Assembly (NCBI GenBank): GCA_022605955.1
Contig: JAKCOZ010000020.1
Location: 3,709,001-3,773,000, forward strand
Length of the DNA: 64,000 nucleotides
Reading direction: 5' to 3'
Source of the DNA: Rallus limicola
Lineage: Eukaryota; Chordata; Aves; Gruiformes; Rallidae
Numbering within the stretch: position 1 is the stretch's first letter; each line of letters opens with the position of its first letter. The notes beneath the pieces were generated by a model. It saw nothing but the letters and a program-made list of their open reading frames with translations, was not told where the DNA came from and did no database searches. Positions 11,571 to 23,868 of the stretch are shown piece by piece. The position numbers and the translations under genes are program-made.

Positions 11571-13045
11571 CACAGCTGGAAATACACTCCCAGTTACACG
11601 CTGTTCTACAGCCACGTCTTCCCTTTCAAATGGTTTTGTCTTTTACTCCTGGCAGGCTCAAATGATACATATTTTTCTTTTCCCTTTACCAACCCCCTCC
11701 CCTCAAACTCTCCATTGAAAACCTCACTAACAGCAATGATATCAAGTGTAAATACATCGAATCCGTGAGCTGCTCATGACAAGAGAAATTTCCACACTTC
11801 ACAGACGTCTAATATTTCCCAGGCACTCTGACTGGGCCCAGAATACAAATGTTAAAATCTGCTCAGGTTTTCTGTGCCTGAAGATAGTACAAATGGGCTG
11901 CATGGGAAAGCAATAACCAACCCAGCATCCAGTGAAGATTTTATGATACTTTTCAATGAGCGCAGGTTTGAGGCTAATAATAAGCACAGGGCTAAGGAAG
12001 CCTTGCTCAGATCTGTACAATGAAAATGTTCCACGTGGGCTAATGTACAGCAGGGTGGTGAGAGTTCGTTAAGACCCAGCAAGAGCAAACTAATTTCCCC
12101 TGAAAGCAGCAATACACAGCTTTGCTATGTGTTGCAGAAGACAATCATACTAGCTGTAAAAGCACTGCTTTTATGTCTGTGGAACGTATGAAACAGGAAA
12201 GCAGGCACTGGCAGGCCAGTTCATACCAGTGCTCCCTGGAGTGCACTGCTCTGCTGCTGACAGTTACCAGTGTACAGCTGAGCACAGGGACCTCCAGGTC
12301 TGTAAGAACTAGGGGATTCTTCTCTATTCCATACAAGACACTAAATATTGAAAGGTTTGAATGATGCCATAGCACTGCTTTAATGGTACAGTGGTTCACT
12401 GTGGAAGAATTAATTGCTTGCTCCATGAACCAACCACAGAGACTGGGATATGTTAAGTACAAAACTATCAAGCCAAAAAAAATCATGTTCAGAAAAAACT
12501 TTAAGGCTATTCTCGTACAGATGCCAAAATGAAGCTCCCTTCCCTCCTTCCTGCATAGGGCTAGTCTATAAATTTTTTCATTTGAACTGATGAATTTTAT
12601 TACCTGGAAATTGAGATGCCATGTTGTAGATCAGCAGATGGTACCACAGTTAACATAAGTGTCTCCAGATTTCCGGGCTACAGGTTTAATAGTTGTGAGT
12701 AGTTGTAATAGAAGCCCTAAGTCTTTCAACCAATGGATGGTATCATGGATATAAATGAGTTTAATGTGCTGAGAATATGAGGTTTCATACCTGTTCCTTG
12801 AACTTGGTGCTATCTTCTGACAAACAACCGTTGTGGTCGAATGCTTTCCACCATTCCCCACCTCTTGTTTCACATCCCACTGCCGGGGGTCACTTGTCTT
12901 TGCACTGAGAATGTTTACACCTTTCTTCACCTTTGCCCTGTTGGAAACAGCAATTGTACAAAGTTTACAGGAGGGTCATTCAGGACTGTGATCTTTCAAA
13001 TGGAGCTCAGGCTTGGAAATCTCTCTATCCACGCAAAGCTAAGAA
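11571..13045. other. Single-copy DNA, nothing recognised
   Basis: No repeat family, RNA gene or supported coding frame is visible. The open frames (up to 113 codons, minus strand near 12145-12486) have no recognisable domain and most lack an ATG near their start. Confidence 0.5.
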
Positions 13046-13114
13046 TTAGATGCTTCTGATCTATCAGTAAATGAGATCCATTCATTTACTGATAGATCAT
13101 AAATGCAGATCTAA
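13046..13114. other. 69-nt hairpin with an 18-bp perfect inverted repeat
   Basis: Arms 13057-13074 (tgatctatcagtaaatga) and 13082-13099 are exact reverse complements, with only 7 bases (gatccat) between them. Outside this stem, gc at 13052-13053 can pair with gc at 13105-13106, and ttagat at 13046-13051 can pair with atctaa at 13109-13114, leaving an asymmetric internal loop. The full fold of about 26 base pairs in 69 nt has the size of a short microRNA precursor. A template-switch mutation during replication, which writes one strand back as its own complement, would also give such a perfect arm. No repeat-family match or target-site duplication is seen. A transcript is not shown. Confidence 0.75.
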
Positions 13115-13599
13115 GACAACCTATCATTTTCTGGGGGAAGAACCAGCTAACTGTGTGCTTTTATCTGTTCTGCCAACAGCAGGCTGGAGTTATGATTAAG
13201 ACTGAACCTGTAGGAAAACCTGCACTCAAGGTTTTTTTTCTGTATTCTGGCAGCAGTTACTATCAAAGAGAAATTTTTCCCAACACTGAAGACTCAAGAA
13301 GGTTCTGTTCATCTATCAGGACACACTTGTGCTTCATTGTTGCACAGGGGAATAAGTCATTGGAGTTTTTTTTATTAACCCATTTTTATTCCATATGATA
13401 TTCTTCTAGGTATCAGTGGAGAGTTTGTTGCTCTTCTGCCTGAAAATTCCCTCTTTGTGACAGATTTCCAAGGGAATTTCTGTTTGAAACCTCTAGCCTG
13501 GAGAGAACACAGCTGTTGGCTAAGACAAGAATTTGGAACTCGGAGATGTTCCTACAGAATACAAATTTCTGCCATTGTTAGTTGTTATGTCCTGTGGAA

Positions 13600-13760
13600 A
13601 AGTTGACTGTATTTATCTTGTCATGCTAATAACATCAGCAATAACTGTATGGAGGGTTAATTAAAGAGAGCAGCTGCCTAATTATGAAGCATTTGTATAA
13701 AGAACTCCCTGCAAAGATGCTGTTTGGGTGCAGAACGTTTAACTGCTGATCTGCAGTTCT
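13600..13760. promoter_or_regulatory. Candidate regulatory block with TTAATTAA and octamer-like site
   Basis: The block holds catgctaat (an octamer-like ATGCTAAT) at about 13622-13630, TTAATTAA near 13657-13664, and cctaattatg near 13678-13687. The phrase tcatgctaat recurs at 47511-47519 in another candidate block. The evidence is motif clustering only. Confidence 0.25.
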
Positions 13761-15667
13761 ATGACAGAGTTAGCAGTGAGAAACACACTTAGACAGCCTT
13801 GCTCTTCAAAAGACACTAAGGGACAAACTTCCCAAGGCCACTGGACTCCCACAAGACCATGAGTATGTGGGAAGCACAACACCAGCTAGAAGGACATGCC
13901 TCTGAGTAGCTTGGCCTCAGCATTTGATGACAGCAAAGGGCTGCTTAACTTAATACCATCAGCCTATGTTCATCATGACCTCCACTCTGCAGGAACTGGC
14001 TTGCACCAAAGCATGGTGAAAAATCATGTTTTTCTAAAATACCTATGCAACCCAAATTGTTAGTCATTGAGCAGAAATAATGATTTCTCTAGCAAAATGG
14101 TGATATCTTCTTGACATGTATGAGGACTTGGCACCAAAGTTCCTTAGAAAAACTGGTCTTTTTGCATCTTTAGACAATTAAACACTTGATAAAAGTAGTG
14201 ATGAGTGATTGAGAGAACTTGCCATCTTGTTGCAGTTTTCAACAATGAGACACAGCACGATTAATTTAAGCTATTGAAAAAGAAAACAGGTTTTTCTCTC
14301 AGTATAAAGGCATTAAGTATTCAATTCATTTGTATCATGGAACACCATGGAGCTTCACAGATTACGGTCTTGCTCTAGTAAAACTAGCACAAACCTGATG
14401 CATCTCTAATGCTTTCAGTTGCATTACTCAGAAATGAAAACAGAGAAAGTAAAGGGAGAATCAAATCTGTTATTGAAGGTTCATTAAAGCTTTAAGTCTC
14501 ATTAACTTTTCCAGCATATTAGAGTTCAAATAAATGAACAATAAATAAACATTTCATTAATAAGAAAACACCACCACCAATCTTGAAATCTCTATAAATC
14601 CATCAGTATGGTTTTGGTAGAATGTATTTTAGGAGATGTTTGGGTGTATTTTAGGACACTCTTATTTATCAACTGGAGAGAAATAGCATCTGATGGTTCA
14701 GCTGTCCCTTGAGATGGGCTCTGAAATGGCATAACGTCAGCCAAAATGAGGTTCCTCATGTTTGGATTTTCAAGAGAACTACGATTTTGTCAGCAGCTGC
14801 AAATTGCTCTTTCCACCACGTAGCATGACATAGTCAATACCTGGGCTCCTGCTAATTAGGACAGATGTTTTGTATGGCCAAGGTTAGTGGTAAAATACAC
14901 TGCCAGAGGACGAAAGACCATGGCTACAATGCCATTTTGTTAATTAACTACATTATGGGGCATTAAGTTGAGTGGTTTTCACATATGCCATTATATAAAG
15001 CCCATTAAAAAAAAATTCCATCCCGGGGTAAAGTAGGTTATGTTTAGTAAGAAAAATCAATGTTGTGATTGCACTTAGCACTGGAATTAGGGTACAAACA
15101 CCCAGAAGATTGAACTTCCTAACTAAATATGCAGAAGCACAATTTGCAACTCTCCCTCTAAAAAGGGCATTGAGTTTTATATAACAAGGTCAATGGATGA
15201 ATCAGAATTAAGTCAGACAGTACTGAGCCCCATACATTTTTAAATGCAGTCTGTAGCATATGCTACAAATGTTTTCACTTAGATCTTTATTTACTTAGTT
15301 TTTGAGGGCAAGCAAGGAAAAGTCTATTTAATTCCTTACCAAAGATTCGTTGACCTTGTTGTATGCTTGTGATTAAATATTAATTTTTTAAATCAATAGT
15401 GCCAACTTTGTACATAAAAATTTGTTAGTTATACTACCTCAATAAACCCTGAGATCAAGGACCTGCAAGCCAAATTGCTTGACAATCTTCTGTATTTACC
15501 CACCTAATCTATGCCATATATATACATTTACCTTGTTTACTTAAGGGAGTCAGGTTCCCTGACAATAAATGGAGATGACAAATGGCTGAAGAACTCCAGG
15601 TTTCCTTGGTGCATGGTTCCCCATCCAACAGGAAATCTCTACCCTTTGCCATGTCTGCTTATTGTGG
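13761..15667. other. Single-copy AT-rich DNA
   Basis: No gene or repeat family is recognised. Positions 14860-15010 again hold TAATTA-type words (gctaattagg, gttaattaac), so weak regulatory content is possible, but less clustered than in the blocks listed separately. Confidence 0.45.
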
Positions 15668-15757
15668 CCCCTAGTGAACCTGCTTTGGCAGGAGGTTGGA
15701 CTCAATGATCTCTGGAGGTCCCTTCCAATCCCTACGATTCTGTGAATCTGTGAATCT
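15668..15757 (+). repeat. CR1 LINE, short 3' end fragment
   Basis: The phrases gtgaacctgctttggcagga, ggttggactcaatgatctc and ggtcccttccaatcccta are followed by gattctgtgaatctgtgaat. This is the last 90 bp of a CR1 element. The family resembles that of 1062-1710 but ends in an attctgtga-type rather than attctatga-type terminal repeat. No ORF2 sequence remains. Confidence 0.9.
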
Positions 15758-16289
15758 TATTCCTGGGTAGATAACTGTCCTCACACAGAAGCTTTTCTGC
15801 ACAGCTCTACAACGTGCAAGTATCCACCAGCCATAACTTGTCACCTTGGACTTCTACTCAAAACAGGGTCAAAATCTTCCTCTCCCAACAAATTCTACAC
15901 AATTATTGTGGGTGTCACTAAATTTCCTCTGTCACTTCAGCTACATGCTTTCCACAGTAGTAGTAACTACACCAAGGCCAAAAACTCCCCAAATCACCCT
16001 TTTTTGTGCTCTAAACACAGGCCCTGCCAAGCAAGTCACCTACATATGCACGAAACCTAGGGGCAGCAGCTCATTTAGTTGAGTTTGATTGTCTATGCAC
16101 CAAAAGTTAAGCCCAGTTTTTGATCTTTTGACAAAAGCAGACCTTGGAATGGAAAAATTAAAGACAGACCATCATTGAGAACAGTGCAGAATACTAGAGG
16201 TCAGCTTCAATCCCACACTGGCTTGAGGACTTCATCTGAGTGGGGTTTTGAAGCTTTATGAACACATGGTAGCCAGAACAGTGAAAGAC

Positions 16290-16305
16290 TTTTTTTTTTT
16301 TTTTT
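16290..16305. repeat. T16 homopolymer
   Basis: Sixteen consecutive T residues on the + strand, with no SINE or LINE body attached. Confidence 0.85.
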
Positions 16306-19300
16306 CTTGAACTTCTAAGGTTATTAATTCACAGCACAGGAAATCTCTGCCTCAGCTTTGTCTCAAAATAACTCTCTTGAAATCTCTCAAATAGAGAATG
16401 AAACTATTTTGCTGGCATGCAGAAAAAGCAGCATCTCAAAGACATTACAGAAAAAGTCCCCAGCAGCTCACCTAGCCATCATTACTTAATTTTTGTCAAG
16501 ACCAAGTAAAAATATTTACTCCCACAACCTCACAGTGAGTGCATTTGTGTACACCTGCAATTTCCAAGCAAATATTTCATCTCCAAATTGAAGCTTTTAG
16601 CTGTATGCAAAGGTTTTCATTTAGTGCCTTATCTTCCTACCATGTCAAACTTGGAAATTATGCTTCTAATTAACACATTCGGATCAACTACAGATGAAAA
16701 TCTCACTGTTCCATTTCAGTGTTGTCAAATTGCAGGAAATCTCAGTAGTATTTAGACATAATACTAAACAGCTGATAAAGACAGTAACTGAAAGACAACT
16801 GAACCAGCAACAGCCAGAGCTGAAGCTGTGATTTAGGACTTCAACAGCTCAAATGATATTTTCCTATATAAATTTAAATTTTAATATTGCACAGCAGCTA
16901 TGGCCATGGAAGGGTTCTGCCACCTGCAGCAGTGCTGTAGAGAGGGCAGACTGCTGAGTACTGCACAGTGTGCTTCACAAGCTGTATGATTTTGTTGACG
17001 TATGCTAATCCTAGAGAGCATCACCTCTCTTATTCCAGAGAAAGTCATCCTCAAAGCACAGATCCAAGGGGTTGCTGCACTGCCTGGGTGTGCTGTGATA
17101 CAGATAAGTAACCTACCAGCAAAAAAAGAATCTGAAGCTACAGGCTAACACCACATGAAGCTGCTTAGGAGCCCCTGGCTGTACAGGTCCCTAATTCCCT
17201 TGTGGCTGGTACTAACTCACTGGCAAGCTAAGTTGGTAGCATTAATCAGTGAACGATTGAACTTCCTGGATGGCTCAGTGCAAGATCAGAAAGCAGCAAT
17301 GCCAGTGCCAGGGAAGTGCAGAAGCACAAGACAAGGGGTGTAAGGGGACCAGGGCAATACCCTTAGCAACTGCAGGCACTTCTTACGTGGGGTTAGCAGT
17401 ATTCCAGCAGAGAGTTTCACTGCAGCTTGGGTAGACAAAGCTGCACTGAAGAATAAACAGCTTAATCAATACTAAATTCCTAAAATCATTGTTCTCCGTA
17501 ATATCTGGAATAGTTTTCCAGATACTAAGCCTTCTGGTTCCTGTTAGGCTGTTTGGTTTTGGAGGGTTATACTTAGCTCTGCATCTTCTGTGCTCCTCAG
17601 AAATGCCATGCTATTCTCGGCACTTTGATCTGAGCACAGTCTGGTTTTAGATCAGTGACCACTGCTTTGTACAGACTGTCTCTTCAGCTCACATCTGTTG
17701 TCCAAGCTGCTGTGCTGGAAGACTTTACTTTAGGAAGTATTTGAAACATAAATATTAGAGGGAGATGCAGGTTCAGTTTAACTGGGAGGATCAGCTCCTC
17801 TGTAAGGTGGTGCCTGGGTCACAGGAGCCGAGTGTCAGCATGTGGTACCTCACTTGCTGAGCAAGGAAGAGGATGCCGGTGCTAAATCCTCTGCATTTCC
17901 AAACGTAAATCCCATCTGTTTTTATTTGTCAAGTTGGTGTTTCAACTTAACAAATAGTGACCCCTTTTGGCCAGTCTTCTCGGGAGCCTCAATGATCCTT
18001 GCAACTCTGCCAATCCTCCCTCAGTTGCCCAGACTAGTACAAGCCCTTACAAGACTGTAAAGATCAGATTGTAAGGAGATCTCGCTGTAAGAAATTATTT
18101 TACTGTATCTCCCTAAACCCAGGGAGCTTCTCCTGGTTGCCTGTTTCTGGGCTGCACTTTACAATAAGTCTAACCTGCCTGAATTCTGCCAAAAATAATT
18201 CAACTTCTTCCTGCCATGATTTAAGTTCACTCCTTTCCTTCTTTGTTCCCAGAGTAAATCAGGAGATTAAAGCCAGCTGCAGGAACTCATAAAACCCAGG
18301 CAGGAGACTAACCACAGCAATTAAGCAAGATTTGTTTTATTAAGTAAATCTTTTTTCCTTTCATCTTCCTTTGTAAAATGAGTTGCTAGATCTCACTGAA
18401 GCTCTGAATGAACAGGACAAACATCTGCCTGGCAGAACAACCTTCATTAAAAGCCTCCTTGCTGGCCTTAGTTGGGAAGTCAAAAGAAGAACAGAAGAAC
18501 ATGACCTGGTTAGCTGTGTCGACCTTTCAAATACCCTCCTTTAATTTGCAAAATACACAGACAGACTAAGCGTGATTAAGCAGCTACAGCTCTGTTTTGG
18601 GAAGAAGGAGGTCGGGTATCAGATCCAGGCTTCCTGCATGACTCCACACAAGCCACAGGAGCCCTGTTTGCCTCTACCCTGCTCTAGAAAGCAGATTTCC
18701 ACCACTGCTTTACACGTCCACCTCTTTGCTACAGAGGTTTTTATTTACAAGCTATACACACCAGTTAGCAGCAGAAGAGAGCCCCATCCTAACTGTGGAA
18801 TTTGGGTACTAATTTATTAGGTAATAAATTACTACTAATAGTATTTCAGATTTGGTTCCCATTAAGAAGGCTAGTCCAAAGGGCCATCCATACAAGAATT
18901 TTGTTGTCTTTGATCTCTAGATTTACAACACAGGCTAGTAATTAGTAAAAATGAAGATCTTGCTCCTCAGAGCATCCTTTCTCCTTCAGACATTTCCTTT
19001 CTCATGCAGTATCAAGAAAAAGGCCTTCAGGATACAGCTTTTGTAAAAAAGGGTGAACACCCTGTAAAAGGTCTTAACAGCAAATCTCTAGGCATTTAGT
19101 CCTTGCTCTCCACTGCTTTCCCTTCTCCTTTCATTTCTCAGAATGCTGCTCTATTTGAAACAAGTTAAACACAAAAGATTGAAATATTGAACTCTGAAAA
19201 CACAGCAGTCAAATCCTTAAGCATCTCCAAACCAGAATGCTTAAGCTTCTTGACTATAGGTGTGATTCTGCGAGCAGCTGAGGCAGATTTCAGTATTTCT

Positions 19301-19879
19301 GAAACCTCCTCTGTCACCTTCCCCAAAACTGCGTATTTTAGTAACTTCACTGCCCATTAAAATTATATAAACTCCTTCCATTGCCACTGAGGAATCCTGG
19401 GATTCAAAATTGCTCAGGGCCTGTTCTTTTGTAGTGTTTCTTACATAACTAAATTCCCCGAGACCCTAGGAAAATCAGCTGTCTCTTATTTCAATGGGAA
19501 TAGGTGCTTCATATCCCTTAGGAAGCTTTGAAGAGCTCAGCTGCAAGGCACGAGGTGGATGCTGTCAGCTGTATTTAGGATGTTTTTTTCCCCCATAAAG
19601 AAACACAACGTGCTTTAGGATGTTCCGGGGATGGAGTTCTTTGGTTTCAGCTGATTTCTGTAGTTAACTCTTTGTTGGCATCACCAGTTCTCTCAAGGTG
19701 TCAGCTATCCTGCTATTAATTTTAACAGGAAAAAGAGATGTTTTCTGTGAAGCAGGGATACCACTACTTCGGCCAGAGAGGAAGTAATTTAACCTCCTAA
19801 AATACCTCATGGCAAAACTGCTTTCTCCAGCACTGAATGCTAACAGCAGTAGTTAAGGGATTACAAGAAAGGCAGGAGG

Positions 19880-19894
19880 AAAATAAATAAATAA
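19880..19894. repeat. (AAAT)n simple repeat
   Basis: Three to four AAAT/AATA units in a row (aaaataaataaataa). Confidence 0.7.
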
Positions 19895-20970
19895 ACGGAT
19901 GGGAACAGTACATAAAAGCAGCAGAGAACCACACAGCACGGAGAATCTAGGTTTGTCTTCTAAGCTGAGAGGAAACCCAATCTGAATTTACAACCTGCTA
20001 ACATTCTGCCTCCAGCTAAGATAAACACTGTAAACTCCTGATGTTCACAGAAGCTGTCACAGAGTTGCTACTGCATTTAACTCCAGCTCATCCTGCTTTC
20101 AGAGAAACAATCACATTTCAGCCCACATAACCTTAAGGGACATGGGGACAGTCTGAGTTTGCAGTTTTCTTGTGACTTACTCACCCTTTCCATTTCCTTA
20201 AAGAGCGAATGAGTAGAAAGCCTCTTTTATAATTTGAAACTCAAAACAACCAATGGGTCCAAGTCCAAGATCCATCTCATGGCCTCTGCAAGGAACTGAA
20301 TGAAGTTGATGCATAATCACATTTAGGTAAAGTCCCTGAAAAGTCTTTGCTATGGGATCAGTATCCAAGTGAACACTCATTTATAAATCCCTTCTGTGAG
20401 GAAACACTGGACACCACGCTGCCTGCTCTGCTATCTGACGACAAGTGAGTTGGCATAAGCATCTGTCTCACACCAACACATACTTGCAGAGAGGCAGAAG
20501 AGAGAGACAGAGATGGGTGTGGAGTAAAAAAAAACCTACCAGGGTGAATCCAGAGTGCAGACTCAGCTGCACATGCTGCATACAAGCTCATCGCCTCCAC
20601 GGATCTATTTTATATGAGCAGAGATGTTTTTTAGATAAGCAAATGCTTTGAGGTCACATTACCTACTACATGCAGTTTCTATTATTAAAAAAAATTATCT
20701 CTAAGCTGCGTATTTGTGACATTCCTCCAGCTGGCAGAGCAGCAGCAGTGCTGAGGAAAATACTTACTATTTGCAGTGGTTATTAGGATTATTACTTAGA
20801 CCCCAAGTGACTCTCTCAAGTAATCTTCCCGTGCACTCCCTCTCTGTTCTTAATCCCACCCGCACTCCCCCTTCAGCAGCTGTTATGAATACAACTTTGC
20901 CATCAACCATGCAGCTACGAGTGCTGTGCTCCCTTTTCCCTTAGAGAAATACAATATAAGCTGCTAGAAA

Positions 20971-21330
20971 GAATCATAGAACCACAGACTGGTCTGAGTT
21001 GGAAGGGACTCCAAGGGTCACAGAGCTCCAACCCCCTGCCACAAGCAGGACCACCAACCTCCAGGCCTGGAGCTACATAAGGCTGCCCAGGGCCCCATCC
21101 AACCTGGCCTTGAACACCCCCAGGGATGGGGCACCCACCCCCTCTCTGGGCAGCCTGTTCCAGCCCCTCACCACTCTCTCTCTAAAGAACTTCCCCCTAA
21201 TATCTAATTTAAACCTTCCTTCCTTTAGCTTTAATCTATCCCCCTTGTCCTGACATTGTCTACCCTTTTAACGTGTTGGTTCCCCTCCTCTTTGTATGCT
21301 CCCTTCAGGGACTGAAGGCTGCAGAGAAAG
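20971..21330 (-). repeat. CR1 LINE, 5'-truncated copy
   Basis: The + strand reads gaatcatagaaccacagact, then ttggaagggactcc, ctccaaccccctgcc and ggcagcctgttccagcccct. That is the CR1 3' end and late ORF2 in reverse complement. Beyond 21240 the words ccccttgtcctgac, cctcctctttgtatgctccc and ggactgaaggctgcag still follow a chicken-type CR1 consensus, which places the truncation near 21330. This is a different subfamily from the 1062-1710 pair. The frames are broken. Confidence 0.92.
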
Positions 21331-22403
21331 GGGCAGGTGTCCTTAAAGAAGAGACAGTCAAATAATTGCTTTGAGTATTATCTACTGTACTAATTATTTG
21401 TACAAATGATGAAAGAAAAGACTGATTATCAGGTGGTTCATCCTCAAAGTGCAGCACTGTCTCCTTTGTACTTGAATTAGTCTAACTTAAGTTGACTCAA
21501 AGATGGAGCATTTTACCATTGCCCTGGAGAGAACTGCCAGACAGCAGGGAGGTTGCTGACTCTGCGGGTGCTATGATAATGCTTGCTTCTACCCATTCAG
21601 TCCTGCCTCCTTGCCCTCTCCCACTGAAGCACTGAACAGCACCGACCAGGGGCAACAGTGTGTGCCAAAACTGCAATCAATAGAGATGGCTAAGCAAGAC
21701 AATTGTAGAATAAAACAAGAATTATGGCAACTTGGTTCCTTGCATCACTCATACCATGACCCCAAGATTTGGTAACTTTGGTTCTTGCTTTGCTCATCAC
21801 AATCCTCACAGTTGCATTTAAGGAACATCACCACTGCTGCTGTTCTAGATTTTGTTTCAGAACAAGCACACCTTGTGTTGCAATCTGCGTGTAGGAGTGT
21901 GAGAGAAATGCTACAGAAATGGTCTAGGGGGGTACAGCAGACACAACTGCTAGCTTTTGTGTTTGAATTGAGTCCTAATCTAGTAAATGCTGGCAGCAAT
22001 CTGTACCACAGCTTCCAAACTGGGCTCTTTCATGCTTTAAGTTTACCCAGCAATAGCACAAATCCTTGTGCCCTGAGGCAGATAGTGGTACTTTGTGTAT
22101 TTAGGTACAGACCTGAAGCCCCTGAGACTGCAGTAAGTCAGCAATAATACTCCTGCTGACCTCAAGGGCCTTGGATCAGATGCAAAAAGCACACATGGGT
22201 TTCCACGGGGTCACCACCTGGCCTGCCAGAGCCACTGGGCACTGTCAGCAGGCAGAGCATGTGATGGAAGCTCATGTGGCTCAGGAGCGAGAAAGCAACA
22301 CTAATAAATTACGGATGGGATGTGGCTCAGGGAGTTCAAGTGATGTAGAAAACTGCTCTCATCCTCCTGCAGCTTTCTCCGTAATTTAAATCAATATTAC
22401 TCC

Positions 22404-22416
22404 TTTTTTTTTTTTT
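22404..22416. repeat. T13 homopolymer
   Basis: Thirteen consecutive T residues. Confidence 0.8.
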
Positions 22417-23816
22417 CCAGAAGTGACTGTGTAGAGAGACAGCTAATAATTTTCTAATCATTAAGAAATATCTCAAAATCCAGTGGGTTTTACCTTGTGT
22501 GTACATGGATACGCTTGTCCACAGATACACACACAGAGTATTTCATACACAAAGTTTTCTTGTTTCTCTCCACTTCATTTTCCCATATTTGTCCCTCCAC
22601 GTTTGCTTTCTCTCACCCTTGTAAACACCTGCACCTCCTCTTGTAACACTCTTTTTTGCTTCTCTCACATTTATTTACACCACCTTCTTTCATTTATAAA
22701 TTTCACTAAACCAGCCAAGTCACTGCTGAGTTACAGTTCAAATTCCAACCCATCCATTCCTGCTCTCCTTTAGCTGTGCTGAAAGGGCACCCTGAAACCA
22801 CCCCTAGATCTTCTTCAGCTTCTTATTTGTCTGATCATTGTTTGCAGTTGCGTCACATCAGAGTGCAAAGACATTTATTTTATTTTGTTTTCCAGTAAAA
22901 CCCCTCCCAAACAGTTGTTTTGAATGAGCATGGTCTGGTGGCCATTGCAGCTGCCAGATGATAAAAACACAGACAACGAGGGATCCTCTCTTCTTTTTTT
23001 AGTGGAGAAAATATTTCTCCACCTCATGATTACAGCTGCTGGCCATCCTAATCAGTCACTTGCTCCTCTCTGGGACATCCTGTTTCTGGCTTTGGGATAC
23101 CCTGTCAGAAGCCAACTTGTCTGCTGGATCTAAATGGTCTTGACTAACTTATTCCAACAAAGGGAGCTCCTTACTAGGCAAGTGGTGTCCAAATCCTGTT
23201 CTGGAAAAGCAGGAATGAATATTGACTATGAGAGAAATGAGCCTGTCCAGCTGTAGGACTGCTACTCCAAAGGATTAGGTACAAGAGCTCAGGCAGGTGG
23301 AAGTTGCTTTCCCTTTTCATCTTTGGTTTATCTTAGTCCAAGCTCAAGTATCTAACTGTAATGGCAATTACTGCCACACAGCATCTCGACCAACTCTGCC
23401 TTCTCTGCCCCCACAGGGTGTCAAAGCCATCTTTAATGCTAATTACAGACTATCAAAGAACAAGTGTTTCCTATAGAAGCTTATCAGCAAGAGAGAAAAG
23501 GAATGAGAGCTGCTACCCAAATAAAAGCATTATCTGACATTTTTTTAACCAAGGCACTGTGGGTGCTTTTCAAAAGGCTGGAAAGTTTTTGCATGGAGAC
23601 AGGGCTGCCTCAGGAGCGAGCAGGCAGATGTCTGTGCATCAGAAACCACAAGCCCTGTGTTTATTGCTGCACAGTTACAAGACCAGTTATAATACCTTTA
23701 ATTTGCCAAGCCCATTTAGGTCATAAATACATCCAACAACCATTGTTGGCCATGCCCAAGGCCAACAGTTCCTTGGGGCTATCATCATCAGCCATTCCAG
23801 CATGATCTTTTAAGGG

Positions 23817-23868
23817 TTTGTTGGTTTGGGATTTTTTGTTTGTTATTTGTTTGTTGGGTTTTTTTGAG
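23817..23868. repeat. T/G-rich low-complexity tract
   Basis: Irregular TTTG and TTGG units, such as tttgtttgttatttgtttg, over about 50 bp. It is probably a decayed (TTTG)n microsatellite. Confidence 0.75.

Larger units (their letters stand above)
15758..20970. other. Long single-copy stretch without a recognised gene
   Basis: About 5.2 kb holds no recognised gene or interspersed repeat. A T16 tract lies at 16290-16305 and a short (AAAT)n at 19880-19894. The open frames are all 60-82 codons. None carries a domain or a convincing pair of splice sites around it. Confidence 0.5.

Noticed and set aside
22483..22773. 96-codon + strand frame rich in Ser, Phe, Leu and Thr
   Set aside because: It reflects the pyrimidine-rich strand composition of 22560-22790.
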